Below are positions 52,762 to 63,594 of a DNA stretch of 64,000 nucleotides, piece by piece (position 1 is the stretch's first letter; each line of letters opens with the position of its first letter). Under the pieces are notes generated by a model. It did no database searches and was not told the DNA's origin. It was given only the letters and a program-made list of their open reading frames with translations. This stretch comes from Auriscalpium vulgare (Eukaryota; Basidiomycota; Agaricomycetes; Russulales; Auriscalpiaceae), in assembly GCA_019915015.1 (NCBI GenBank), contig JAHBBC010000014.1, positions 124,001 to 188,000 on the forward strand, read 5' to 3'. A program made the translations under genes and the position numbers.

Positions 52762-53485
52762 ATGCGAGCGTACTACTTTGACAACATCCCCGGCGACCAG
52801 CGCCTCGCCCACGACTCTGGGAAGCCCGTCTCCGAGGAGCATCTGCGGGAGCTCGGTGTGCTGTTCTGGACGATCCCCGTCGACAGCCCCGACGGCTGGG
52901 AGCCCGCGATCAATGCCGTCGCGAAAGAGCGCAGCTACAAGAACCGGGACACCATCAATGTGACCAAGGAGGGGCTGGGTGATCTGTACGAGTCCAAGCT
53001 CAAGACGTTCTTCGAGGAGTGCGTGCAGCGCCGTACATCTGCTCGTCCCTCTGCTGATACGGATGGGGATTCAGGCACATGCACGAGGACGAGGAGATCC
53101 GCTACATTCTCTCCGGTGCAGGCTTCTTCGATGTCCGAGGTGCGTCCATCCGCTTGCCCACCTCATACTCCGTATGCACAGCTGAGACGCTTGCACCGCG
53201 TTTTCAGAGCTTCCGACAGACGCGTGGATCCGCATCCATGTTTTACCGGGGGACCTGCTCGTTGTTCCCCCAGGTATCTATCACCGGTTCACCCTCGATG
53301 AGCTCAACGCGATCAAGGCACTGCGTCTGTTCAAGGTTTGTTTTATCCGCCTCTGACAGAGCATGCGCAGCGTCCTCACATCTCCACACAGGAGGAGCCC
53401 AAGTGGACGCCACACGTCCGCGGCCCTGCGACGGAAGAGAACCCATTCCGCGTTGACTACGTCAAATCCGTCGCCGTTGCGTAGA
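52762..53485 (+). CDS. Acireductone dioxygenase (methionine salvage)
   Basis: Metal-dependent cupin enzyme that splits the acireductone formed from methylthioadenosine, returning the methionine precursor. The start at 52762 gives [20 protein letters not shown], continuing [19 protein letters not shown]. The intron 53019-53074 rebuilds [14 protein letters not shown], giving the His-x-His-x3-Glu metal ligands. After a second intron, [15 protein letters not shown] carries the last His ligand. The C-terminus is [16 protein letters not shown], with the stop at 53483-53485. Normal length (about 180 residues), three introns, no frame break. Confidence 0.94.
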
Positions 53486-53781
53486 GCGGAGGCGCGAGAT
53501 GATGCGAAATCTGTATATGTGAGTTGATGTAGGAGAACTCAAATGTAGCTCTAAGCTGCCATGGGACTTAGCTGCGTGGTGGGAAGCGATAGCAGTCTGA
53601 GCCCGCGACCTCTACTAAGCAGCCTGTCGGCCCGGCTGGCGAGGTCATCCATTGACTTCTGACTTTAACGTTCCTATCCTTCAACTAAGTCGTAATCGCA
53701 GCGACAGCTCTACTATGAACCATTCTATCGCCACGATTCTGAACAAGCCGTACGGTAACTCCGCAGATACTGGATTGCGCT

Positions 53782-54050
53782 GTGCCCGTCTGTTCTACGG
53801 CTACCGGCCCCGACGTCAAATCGTCGACGCCTCGCGCAACAGCGACCTATTACGACTGGTCTGCGCGCATCGTCTACAAGCATTACGAGCTCGGCACGGG
53901 CTTCAGCGTGCCGCTGTTCTTCGACGCTCTGAAAAGGGCTGATGCGGACTATACGCCGGTTCACACTACGCGTTCGTGAACAGCGAAGCTGCGCAGTCAC
54001 CGCCGCCGCAGTGCGATCGCCAGGCGGGGAGCGACGTCGGGTTATACGAA
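53782..54050 (+). pseudogene. Fragment of an unidentified gene
   Basis: The plus strand has a coding-like stretch: ATGPDVKSSTPRATATYYDW, then SARIVYKHYELGTGFSVPLF, then (one frame over, from about 53955) AGSHYAFVNSEAAQSPPPQC. The frame changes at about 53950 with no intron. Upstream, 53715-53780 (MNHSIATILNKPYGNSADTG) may belong to it. The DW...VYKHYGxGTGF-like pattern recalls the C-terminal part of acid sphingomyelinase-type phosphoesterases, but this is a weak impression. It appears truncated at both ends. Confidence 0.35.
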
Positions 54051-54959
54051 GTGCGTTGGGCGGCCGATTCTTCTACCTGAGCCGTCATAGCTAACGTGTC
54101 CTTTCACAACTTAGGGCTTTCACAACTTCAAATAACGTTTCCTGGTCGCCAATCAAGGCGAGAGCTGGATCCCCATCTTATCCGCTATGTCCCTCCACAG
54201 CAGCGACGAGAATCGTGAGGATCCCATACGCGTGGCGGATTGACGCAAACCTGTGTCTTATTTCTCATCGGCGATGCTCAGTTTAGGGACACTACACATC
54301 CGTCTTCTCTAGCGCCTCGACGACCGCCACCAGCCGCCATCTTCGCCCGTCTCTGCCAACACGATCTCCATCGCCTTGCGCCCACTTCACAGCGTCCGCC
54401 CTCCGTCCATGCGTACAGTCAGTACGTATGCACCAACTCCCCCACATACATGCGCCATTGCGAGGGATGGCCGTCCTCCGCGATCTTCATTTTACTACTT
54501 CAGTTCCCCCAGGGCCGTCGGGGCCACTCGGTGTATGCCGCTCGGTCACTGCGTGGTCCAGCAATGATGACCGGGCGGACTCAGGCGCGCCCAGCCATTG
54601 CTGGGGCAGCCGCGCAGCGCAGGGGACACCGCGAGGACCGCGCGCCGCGAGGGAGCAGCGGCATGGCGCTTCGTCGTCGACGCCACTGCCAGTTCCATCT
54701 GCGCCCCGCCAGAGACCTGCGCGCCCGCCAGGGCCTGGGGCGGCCGGAACTCGAACTGAAGTCCCTCGGTTTGAACCGGCAACGAGATATGGGGCAGTCC
54801 GAGGTATCTCAATTCTTTCATGCATTACTCGTTATTGTACATGCATTATTTGGTCGCGAGAGTTCTGAGGGGTGGCGCCGCCCACCGAGCCCTATTCCAT
54901 AGCCACCTCGAGGAACTTTCTCTGCCTCCTGATCCTGATCCTGATCCTTCCTTCGCACT
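54051..54959. other. Intergenic region, 0.9 kb
   Basis: No supported gene. A short motif near 54835-54865 (TTGTACATG, then TTTGGTCGCGAGAG) recurs at about 59805-59830, so part of this DNA may be a remnant of repetitive sequence. Confidence 0.3.
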
Positions 54960-56942
54960 CTAATGCGCAGCCTCGTTCCACTTCACGCGCATCCCCGGCC
55001 ACGTCTCCCGCACCCTCGTCACCCAAGCGTCATCCACGTCGCAGCGTGTTACGTCCAGCTCCTCCAATGGATATCCGGCCTCCGCGCGCGCCGCCAGGCA
55101 GAGTGGCAATACATCGTCCAATTCCGCCGCCGACTTGTCTGCGAGCACAAGGATGGAAAGCGCAGGGAGGAAGCGTCGCGGATCGAGTGTCTCGCCGCCA
55201 GAAGGTGTTTCGGAATGATGGGCGTCGTCGAGGTGTAGCACGGTGCAGAGAGAGACGGCAGCGCCGCCTTTGGCCGTGAGGCACCGCAGGGCGGGAACAT
55301 GTTGCAACGAGCGCCACGCTGGCTCGTCGAAAATACCATCGTCGCCCTCCACCATGAGCTCCTCCAAGTGTGCTGAGGAAAATGTCTCCAGAGCGAGTGG
55401 CACGAGCGCAACGTAGCGCCCAACGGAGTGCACGCAATCAAATTTTAGGGACAACGCCGGTTCCCTCACCCTGTCGGTGTCTTCAATGCGCGCGATCACC
55501 TCGACTGTATCCCCAGGCTCGACCGTATCCCCAGGTGGCTGGACAACATCAAGGCTGACTATGGCGTTGGATCTTTCCAGCATCGAGTCGGTGTGGGAAT
55601 GGACGGACTTCAGTGTGACTTGGAAAAGGTGTTCCAGATGTTCCCGGTCCCAACTTCCGCCGTGCCAAATATATCTCCAGTCGGCGTCAATATGACAGCG
55701 GACGATGGCATGGGACGGTAGTGAAATTAGGGAAAGGAAGACCGCGGCGGCTACGGTATTGCCTGTCGTGACCTTCAGATGGGCCAAGTTTGCGGGCGCA
55801 ATTCTGTGGTATTCCCCTGAAGATTGGGGCCACAACAAACGTATTTCAACGGACAAGCGCTCGAGTGCCGGCATATACGCCACCGCATCAAGGAGGTTAT
55901 TGAGTGTTTTTTCGTCCCACTTGCAGTGTTTGGGGTCCTGAAGATCCAAGGTGACGAGGTGTTCGAAAAGTGGCCACCTCCATGACAAGTCGAAGGGCCA
56001 TCGCACTGCCTCAACGTGCCGCTTCGGCCTACTCATGTAGTCCCATTGCACTGCACGAAAGTGCCGCAGCGTCGGCGCACTCCCGCCAAGAAAACGCGGA
56101 CCAAGACAGTCGTGCCAGTTATGGACCTTTGTTTCGACGTGGAGCATACGTAGAAGCGGCGCGGGCTCAGTGAGTCCCCGTACAACGTCGCCGCACGCCT
56201 CAATGACGTGAAGACACTCCGTTCGTGCGATGTTTTGTTTCAGGAATTTGAGCCGCCAGTCGTGCTCGGGCTCCCATTCATCCTCGGGGAAAATGGAGAG
56301 CGACAGCGGCGCGCCCCGTGCACGCGCCAAGAATGTCGCTGCACGTTCGGACGAACTTTGGAGGTCAATGCGTGCCCACAGGCTCGAGAGGCCAAGAGCT
56401 ACCCGTCTCCAGCGCTGGCAGACGAACGACACTGCCAGCCAATTGAGGGGGAACATCGGCTCGCCAGATGCGGCATGCCATCCGACAGCATAGCTGTCGG
56501 AGCTGTCGGATAGTTCTTGGAATATGGCGGCAAGGGTTTCGTGAGGGAGGCGTGCGACAGGAAGGCTGTGGTTATGCTGCTGGAGGAGGCCACGCAGTGC
56601 CGCTTCATACGCGTCGGAGAGCTCCTTCTCGGCACGGGCGATAGCGGCCTTTTCGGTCTGGAACTTTGCTTGAAGAATGCGCGTCGCATCACGCAGAGCT
56701 CCACTGGCAGTACGGGCCCCGTCGTGGAGTGGAATCGTGTCGCGGGGAAAGGGAGTCGGGCGCAGGGTGTCCTCTGCGAGCCGGGATATCCTGGAGTGCA
56801 CCACGGTATCGTGCCAGAAGGTGTTGCACTCCCGGGTGTGCAAGCTGTGTGCGCTGTCAGCAAGCTTCGCGGGCGGAAAGTGGCAGTGGAAATTGAACCT
56901 TATGCTTGCGGGGATTTCAGGCTCAGGCATCGTAAAGTCCAT
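54960..56942 (-). CDS. F-box protein, 660 aa, intronless
   Basis: A single open frame from the ATG at 56942 (MDFTMPEPEIPASIRFNF) to the stop at 54960-54962. A coiled-coil-like stretch (KAAIARAEKELSDAYEAAL) precedes the F-box (LPHETLAAIFQELSD...SFVCQRWRRVAL, about 56540-56400). LRR-like repeats follow (for example LVTLDLQDPKHCKWDEKTLN, LERLSVEIRLLW, LEELMVEGDDG, LEELDVTRCDVDD). It is probably a substrate adaptor of an SCF ubiquitin ligase. Such genes are very numerous in Agaricomycetes and the substrate is unknown. Unlike the F-box gene at 28.8-30.1 kb, this frame is intact. Confidence 0.85.
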   Translation of the reverse strand: MDFTMPEPEIPASIRFNFHCHFPPAKLADSAHSLHTRECNTFWHDTVVHSRISRLAEDTLRPTPFPRDTIPLHDGARTASGALRDATRILQAKFQTEKAAIARAEKELSDAYEAALRGLLQQHNHSLPVARLPHETLAAIFQELSDSSDSYAVGWHAASGEPMFPLNWLAVSFVCQRWRRVALGLSSLWARIDLQSSSERAATFLARARGAPLSLSIFPEDEWEPEHDWRLKFLKQNIARTECLHVIEACGDVVRGLTEPAPLLRMLHVETKVHNWHDCLGPRFLGGSAPTLRHFRAVQWDYMSRPKRHVEAVRWPFDLSWRWPLFEHLVTLDLQDPKHCKWDEKTLNNLLDAVAYMPALERLSVEIRLLWPQSSGEYHRIAPANLAHLKVTTGNTVAAAVFLSLISLPSHAIVRCHIDADWRYIWHGGSWDREHLEHLFQVTLKSVHSHTDSMLERSNAIVSLDVVQPPGDTVEPGDTVEVIARIEDTDRVREPALSLKFDCVHSVGRYVALVPLALETFSSAHLEELMVEGDDGIFDEPAWRSLQHVPALRCLTAKGGAAVSLCTVLHLDDAHHSETPSGGETLDPRRFLPALSILVLADKSAAELDDVLPLCLAARAEAGYPLEELDVTRCDVDDAWVTRVRETWPGMRVKWNEAAH

Positions 56943-57120
56943 TGTTTTCGTCAAGATATTCGAGTCCGAGTCGATAACTCAGCAGACGGCTTCGGAAGCC
57001 GCCAGCACACGGCCAGAGTATAAGAGGGGCAATCTCGCCGGCAGGCCACGCGTCCTGCATGCAATGGCGTCTCCTCAACTGTCAGCAACGGCGAGCTCGG
57101 CCGTATCAACCCATCACAAT

Positions 57121-58412
57121 CACTGCGTTCAGGGCCCGAATTCCCTAATATAAAGAAGACAAGCTACTTGAGGTGTGCGAGGCGGGTGTAGTAGATAGTG
57201 TACCCAGAGTAAAAGTACTCGATAGTAGCTCTGAGTAGTCGACGTGCTAGGAATTCAAGTAGATGGACGCGGTAAAGGCAAGTAGTTTGGCTGATCAGAG
57301 TTGAAGTAGCTGGATTAACTCCCCGGTTATATATTCTTGTCCTTGAATATGTCTGAGTAGCTGATGTACTACGGGTTGTAGGAGGTGTGGAGCTGTGACG
57401 CAATCATTTGGCAAGAGATTTCGTCAAGTCGCGCGCCGGCGCTCTGCTTGACTCTCGACTTCTACCTTCTCCCATCATGCATCTCCGGTCACGACCAACT
57501 TCCCGCCCCTTTCCCTGGCAACGAGGACCATTACACGCGCATCCGCATCAAGGACCCGTGGACGAGCACACCCGTGGAGTAGGGCACGCAGGCGCCAGGT
57601 CATAGCCCCTGACGACGGCTTCGACCTTCAGTCGACGACAACGAGCAGGAGGGAGCCTCGGAGCGCACAGACAGCAGGAGGAGACGCGTCAAGATGCGCA
57701 TATGACGTTTGGATCGAAATACAAGGTGCGTAAATATGTCGAACATCTATGCTCCGAGCTACATAACGCGCGCCCACTCGGACCTCGTCTTGCACTGCCA
57801 GGATATCACCTCTCTGCTGTGCTCTGAGTCCCTGTCTGTACTACGCTACTGCGCTCTTTGCTACTGGCTTGTCTTCCTGCGGAGCTTGCGTCGCGATGAG
57901 AACCGAGGACTCCTTGGCCATCGGAGCTAGATATATGCGCGGTAAGTTATTTCCTATGCTCTTAGTGTTGTTCTCACCTCGTTGTTTCACCAGGCTAGGC
58001 ACGAGCACCCACGGCCGAACGCCCAGGCGCGTCAAGATCCGAATTCCCTCCCACCCTTCGAACGACTTCTTCGAGAGAGCGACGATGCGACGCGGGCCTG
58101 CGGGGTCACTGGGTTATTAGTACATGTATTAATTATATTTGAGTCAATTAAATGATTGCTGTTACATTTGGGTGATATAAGGATCACTGAAAATGCACGA
58201 GAGCCTACTACGACCTGGTCCCAGCTAATTTGACTGTTAGCAGGCTACCTACTTGCGGTCCGAGCAGGCTGTCTACTCGAACTCTAAGTATTTGACGCGA
58301 TCCCATCTTGTTCGGTCTACTTGCCAAGTTTCACTCCCCGCTTCCGGGACTCCAAGTAGCTGACCTGGTCGGAGATACTTTAACCTATAGTATCCGGGCC
58401 CTGAACGCAGTG
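57121..58412 (+). repeat. CACTA-like element, copy 1
   Basis: 1,292 bp between terminal inverted repeats. The internal region has a 65-codon frame (57385-57582) whose counterpart in copy 2 is diverged. I do not regard it as coding. Confidence 0.75.
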
Positions 58413-58415
58413 AGT

Positions 58416-59770
58416 CACTGCGTTCAGGGCCCGAATTCCCTTATATAAAGAAGATGAGCTACTTGAGGTGTGCGAGGCGGGTGAAGTACCTAGGGTAAAT
58501 GTACTTGGTAGTAGTTCGGAGTAGTTGACGTGCTAGGATATCAAGTAGATGGATGTGGCAAAGGCAAGTAGTCCGGCTGATCGGAGATGCTTTGGCTTCA
58601 AGTAGCTGGAGCAACTCCCTGGGTATTTTCGTCGTCGAAAATGTCAAAGTAGCTGGTGTGCTACGCAATCGTTTGGCAACTTGAGATTTCGTCAAGTCGC
58701 GCGCCGTCTGCTTGCGACTCTTACCTTCTCCCATCACCCCATCATGCATCTTCGGTCACCACCACCCTTCCTCCCCTTTCCCTGGCCCCCACGGCGATTT
58801 CACACGTACGGTGTACACTTACGTTTGTGTCCCATGATCCAGGACCGCCGTGGACGAGCACATGCGTGGAATATCGGCGCGCTAGGCCATAGCCCCTGAA
58901 GATCGCTCCGACCTTCAGGCACACGACAACGAGCTCGGGAGGGAGCGCCTCCGGTTTCAGTGAGCAGGGGGAGATACATTACGGTGCTCATATAACGTTC
59001 GGAGGATTGAAAAACAAGGTGCGTCGATATGTTGAACATCTATGCGCCGCTAACGCGCGCCCGACGGTCGCGTCTTGCCTCCACTGCTACGCTATCGCTT
59101 CTCTGCTGTGCTCTGACTCCCTGGTCTCTGCTGTCTTGCTGCGCTCTTTGTTACTGGCTTGTCTACCTGCGGAGCTTACAGTATGCCACGATCCGGAGAA
59201 CTGAGGGCTCTCTGTCGGTCAGCGGAGCTAGATATATGCGCTGTAAGTTAACTCTCCTTTCCTCTTGCTGCTGTTCTCATCTCGTTGTTTCACCAGGCTA
59301 GGCATGAGCTCGCCCGTGCGTCGCGTTCAAACGCATACAGTAAGCGCGTCAAGATCCAATTCCCTCCCACCCCTTGGACGACTTCTTCGAGAGCGCGTCG
59401 ATACGATGCAGGCCTGTAGCTCATGTGCATTACATAATTAGTTTTGAAATAAATTCAATTATTGCTATGTCATATAATGAATAATTAAGGGGAAACACAA
59501 GAGCCTACTACAACGTGGTCCCAGCTACTTTGAATCCAAGCGGACGAGGTACTTACGGTCCGAGCAGGCCATCTACTCGAACTCTAAGTATTTGACGCGA
59601 TCCCATCTTGTTCGGTCTACTTGCCGAGTTTCACTCCCCGCTTCCGGGACTCCAATTAGCTGACCTGGTCGGACATACTTTAACCTATAGTATCCGGGCC
59701 CTGAATGCAGTGAGTAGCTGACCGGGTCGGAGATACTTTAACCTATAGTATCCGGGCCCTGAACGCAGTG
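58416..59770 (+). repeat. CACTA-like element, copy 2, with duplicated right end
   Basis: 1,355 bp. The right terminus is present twice in tandem: one end at about 59712 (with GAATGCAG), then a further ~58 bp repeating AGCTGACC..GGTCGGAGATAC up to the true end at 59770. Confidence 0.75.
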
Positions 59771-59773
59771 AAT

Positions 59774-62700
59774 ACCCGTATATTAACCAGATTACAGCTT
59801 GCCGTTGTACATGTTTGGTCGCGAGAGCTCGGAGCGGAGCGACGGCATTTCTTGTTATCAATAACAGATGTTACGCTGGGAGAAACGAAGCGTGCGAGTA
59901 GATGGGAGTATGCTAGCACCGACATACGGTTCATGGCAGGAGAACAGAAAAAAGAAAGAAGAGATGTTGTTCCGTGGGAACTTTGTTCACCTTCACGACT
60001 CTGACGACACCGCTCCGAATCTCCACCGGCCATCCTCCAAGCACCATCTCAAGTCGTCAGGCAGACGTTCACCGGTCTAGCTGGATTCATTGTTATGGCC
60101 ACGCCGGTCTGGAAGATGACAAATTAACAAGGTTGCACGTTAGCTGCACGCCACTGGCCGTCTGGTCACGGAACGACCATTCCGCATCATCTTTTGAAAA
60201 GATGACGGGCACCATGAAGAGCTCATGACCTTCTTCTGGCTTGCTTTATGTCACTCAGATTCCCAGGGGTACGCTATATGGCGGTATAGCGTCTTGGACT
60301 GAAGGTGCGTCGCAACATCTTCATCATCTTTTCTGTCTAATGTTTCCATGTCATAAGTTCCTATGTCACTCTATCTCAGTGCCTGAGGCTGCGGCCTACG
60401 GTCATGGTCAGACCGTCGATGCATCGCATCGAGTCGACGCAAGCGGCAGTCATGCTCGATCACGACCGTTTCCGTGTCGCCATTTGGGGGATGAATCCCA
60501 GTCAAAAGTCAAAAGTCCGGCGGTCCCGTCGCGATCGTGTCCTTTCCTGTATGCCTGTCAGATGGGAACGGAAAACCTGCCATATAGCGAATTTGAACCG
60601 ATGGTAAATATGACAGCGTCCATTGACAATGGTTCGTAGCGTACACAATTCCGATGCCGTGCGTTCCCAGTGATTGTCATCCGCATTTCCTTTGTTTGCT
60701 CTCAGGATCCACTGGGATCCTCTGGTAATCATTCTAAACCACTGTCATTCAACGGTAACGATATACTTGTGCGCTACTGCGCCTACTGGGCCGCCCCCGC
60801 CCGCTCGCCCGTGCCCCCGCGCTCCCGCTCGTCCCCGCCGTCCCCGCCGTCCTGCTCGTGCTAGCCATCCTGCTCGACCTGCTCACCTGCTTGACCTGCT
60901 CGACCCGCTCAGCTACTTGCCCATGCCCCGTGCTCACGCTCGTCCCCGCCGTCCTGCTCGTGCCAGCCGACCTGCTCGACCTGCTCGACCCGCTCAGCCA
61001 CTCGCCCGTGCCCCGCGCTCCTGCTCGTCCCCGCCGTCCTGCTCGTCCCCGCCGTCCTACTCGTCCCCACCGTCCTGCTCGTCCCTGCCACCCTGATCAT
61101 CCCTACATCGGCCGCTCCCGCTCGTCCCCTCCGCTTGCCTTGCTTCATGGAGCTCGAACCATGTCCTGAGCCCTGCATCTGAGCCAAGCCAGAGCATCAC
61201 ACAGCATTGAGAGTTGTCTAGAAAACCAGCCAAGTCATAAGCCAAGCTGTGAGCGCAGAGCTGCAAGCAAGTGAGCCAGAAGCGAAGAGGAGATAGCAGA
61301 GAGACCATCGATGATGGTGGTATGGGAAAGAGAGGAAGCGACACGACTTGGCGACGAAAGTAGCGACTCGATGACGTCGCGCGGCGCGGAAGATGCCGAC
61401 AGGTTGTCACACCGTCCTAAGGAGCATCCTGTGGATGCGATCTTGTCGTTTTAATGCACAAAGATCAAACATGCCTCTCTTGAAGTTATTGTAAGGCCAT
61501 CAGCAGCCTTTCTGCAAATGAGGCCTCCCATTTAAGAGGTTGTTAGGCCAAGTCACATCTGGGTGTTTTAAAGTGACATGTGTGACCGCCGCGCGACACG
61601 GCTGCGCGACTTCTTCGCGCCAAAGGCGCGCTTAGTCTGAGCGGTGTCTCCTGCCCAGTCGTCTCCTCTCTCGCTTTATTCTCTTTCCTCTCACCCTTCT
61701 CTATGCCGTCTACGCGTACCCTCCGGCATTCTCGGGCATCCCGCAGTCGCGCTCGTCCGAAGTCGAACTGGGCGATGCGCTGAAGGAACCTGTCCGCATG
61801 CGCCGTGCGACGTCCAGCTTGCGGCACGAGGAGCGCAGAGCCGTGTTGTTAGAGGGACCGCGCAGCTGCAACAGGACGGGGTCCCCGCCGATGGGCCATC
61901 TGCCCTTCCCCGGCGAGGAAGACATTGATGTCGAGGAGCGGACGCCCACCGGTGTCCAACCCCACCCACACCCGCCGACGCACCGCGCGCAGTCTCAGCC
62001 AGGCATCGTCGCCCCCCGCCCCCTCCCCGCGCGCCAGCTGTCCACCTCCCGCGCTCCTTGCGCCCCACCTCCAGCGCCGGTGTCTCACGAGAAGCCGCAA
62101 AGACGCCGCGCCTGCGATCTGCGCCGTCTTCTGTGTTTCAAGCCTCTGCGCTCTCCCGACTGTATGCACTCGCTGCGCCAGCTCGCTCGACTGCGCAGCA
62201 ACGACGCGCTGTGCGGGATCGCGTGCTGCTCGCACTGACCCGCCTCGCGTCCTTGTGCCGCGGACCACGTGCGCTGTGCCAGCTTCCCCGGACCCCGCCC
62301 ATCCGCCCCGACGACTCTCTTCCCCATCGCGCGCGCGGTCTTTTTCCAATAGCGCCAACGGGGTTCGCGTAGACCGGTGTGTCAAGGCCGCGTAAAAGAT
62401 CGGTTGCTGACGCAGCGCGTGCATCCATGCCGACGAGCCTAGGCAACGCAGTGGTCGGGTCAGCGCGCGCAGAACGCGGAAACGGGACAACGCGAAGGCA
62501 GCGGCATACACGTCGAGTAAGTACCACGGGCGAGCTTCCATTTTGTACTGCATATCATAGTAGCCTTAATATGAATGCTATTTATTTATCATCTTCATCT
62601 GCTGCCCCTCCCAATTCTGCGACCTCGAAACTCATCTTCTCACACATCGAAGCTTCGAGGTGAGTTGCGTCAGGACACCCCCGCGGCAAATTGCAGTGCA

Positions 62701-63594
62701 GTCATAAGGGAAGGTTTCCAATATGCTGATGGAGAGCGGGGGAAGATGGTGCAGAGAGGATGTGTCGGTCTCGAGCAGCTGGTGGACACATGCATGTCTA
62801 CTTGGGCTATCGACACACGCTGCTCCGTGTGCAGGTTTCCAAGTAAGCAGACACAGTGCATGTCGATTGCAATCGACGTACGTACGGTGTTGTAAAGGTT
62901 TGTGTTGGTGCCGATATCATTATGAGCAATGCGCACGATGCACGTCGGAACTGGTGTGAATTTTGAGCACTCTTATATCACATGCTAAGTACGTCGCTAC
63001 GGAATGGATCCCAACCCTTGCGAACGCATTTGCGGTGACAGGTCCTCTGTGAACGGACACCATCGGTAGGGAAACACCGGGCTTTTGACTGGGGATGAAT
63101 ATTGAATGCAGAGACATGGAAGACTGCGGTATAGACGCGCGAGACGTCGTGGCGTGCGTCATATCAGCTGAAGCTAACAGGTGCTGGTCATACTAAATTG
63201 AGACCTCCATGCGTGGCCTTACAGGTCCCAGATCGCGTTCGACATTCTTCACGACTATCATAGGCTTGCCCTTCCCAACGTTGAACATTCTGCAGACTCG
63301 TTGCCCGCGCTTCTTGGACGTTCCATATCGTGGATGGCGACGCAGTTCGAGGTGCGCACTCACGAGGTGGTTTTTCGCAGTTCAGAGGCTGCGCCTGTAC
63401 TCCATCTGGCTACCAGTGGTCATCATGCCTCGGGGGAAAGACACGGCCGGAGGCAGCTAGTGGCGAGACTGTGAATCTTCGTCGAGCGTGCAGGGAACAC
63501 GGGACGTGCGCTTGTCGTATAAAGGGGAGCACGCAGCGCAGACATTGACCTCCAGCTTTCCGAGCACTCCCTTGAGACAGCACACTCCATCGAC
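59774..63594. other. Long region without a recognisable gene, 3.8 kb
   Basis: No domain or conserved motif is seen. A Pro/Arg/Ser-rich frame (61798-62238, +) and a long overlapping minus frame (61849-62553) lie in GC-rich DNA and look like compositional artefacts. The right end holds the tyrosinase promoter, with a TATAAA-type box at about 63518. Confidence 0.35.
60790..61095 (+). repeat. GC-rich minisatellite
   Basis: Degenerate tandem repeats of a ~15 bp unit like CTGCTCGTCCCCGCC. They are densest at 60940-61085, with CGACCTGCTC variants further left. Confidence 0.7.

Larger units (their letters stand above)
57118..59773. mobile_element. Two tandem non-autonomous CACTA-like elements sharing one TSD
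   Basis: Two diverged copies of the same ~1.3 kb element stand head-to-tail. Each begins CACTGCGTTCAGGGCCCG and ends with its reverse complement, and 3 bp (AGT, 58413-58415) separates them. The pair is flanked by the 3 bp repeat AAT (57118-57120 and 59771-59773), the TSD size of CACTA elements, whose ends also start CACT. Near both ends are many short AAGTAGCTG/CTACTTG-like motifs, as in subterminal transposase-binding repeats. No transposase frame is present, so mobility would depend on another element. Confidence 0.78.

Noticed and set aside
61798..62553. Long overlapping frames on both strands in GC-rich DNA
   Set aside because: Strand-symmetric open frames with Arg/Pro/Ser/Ala bias and no motif, intron or promoter support; a compositional effect.
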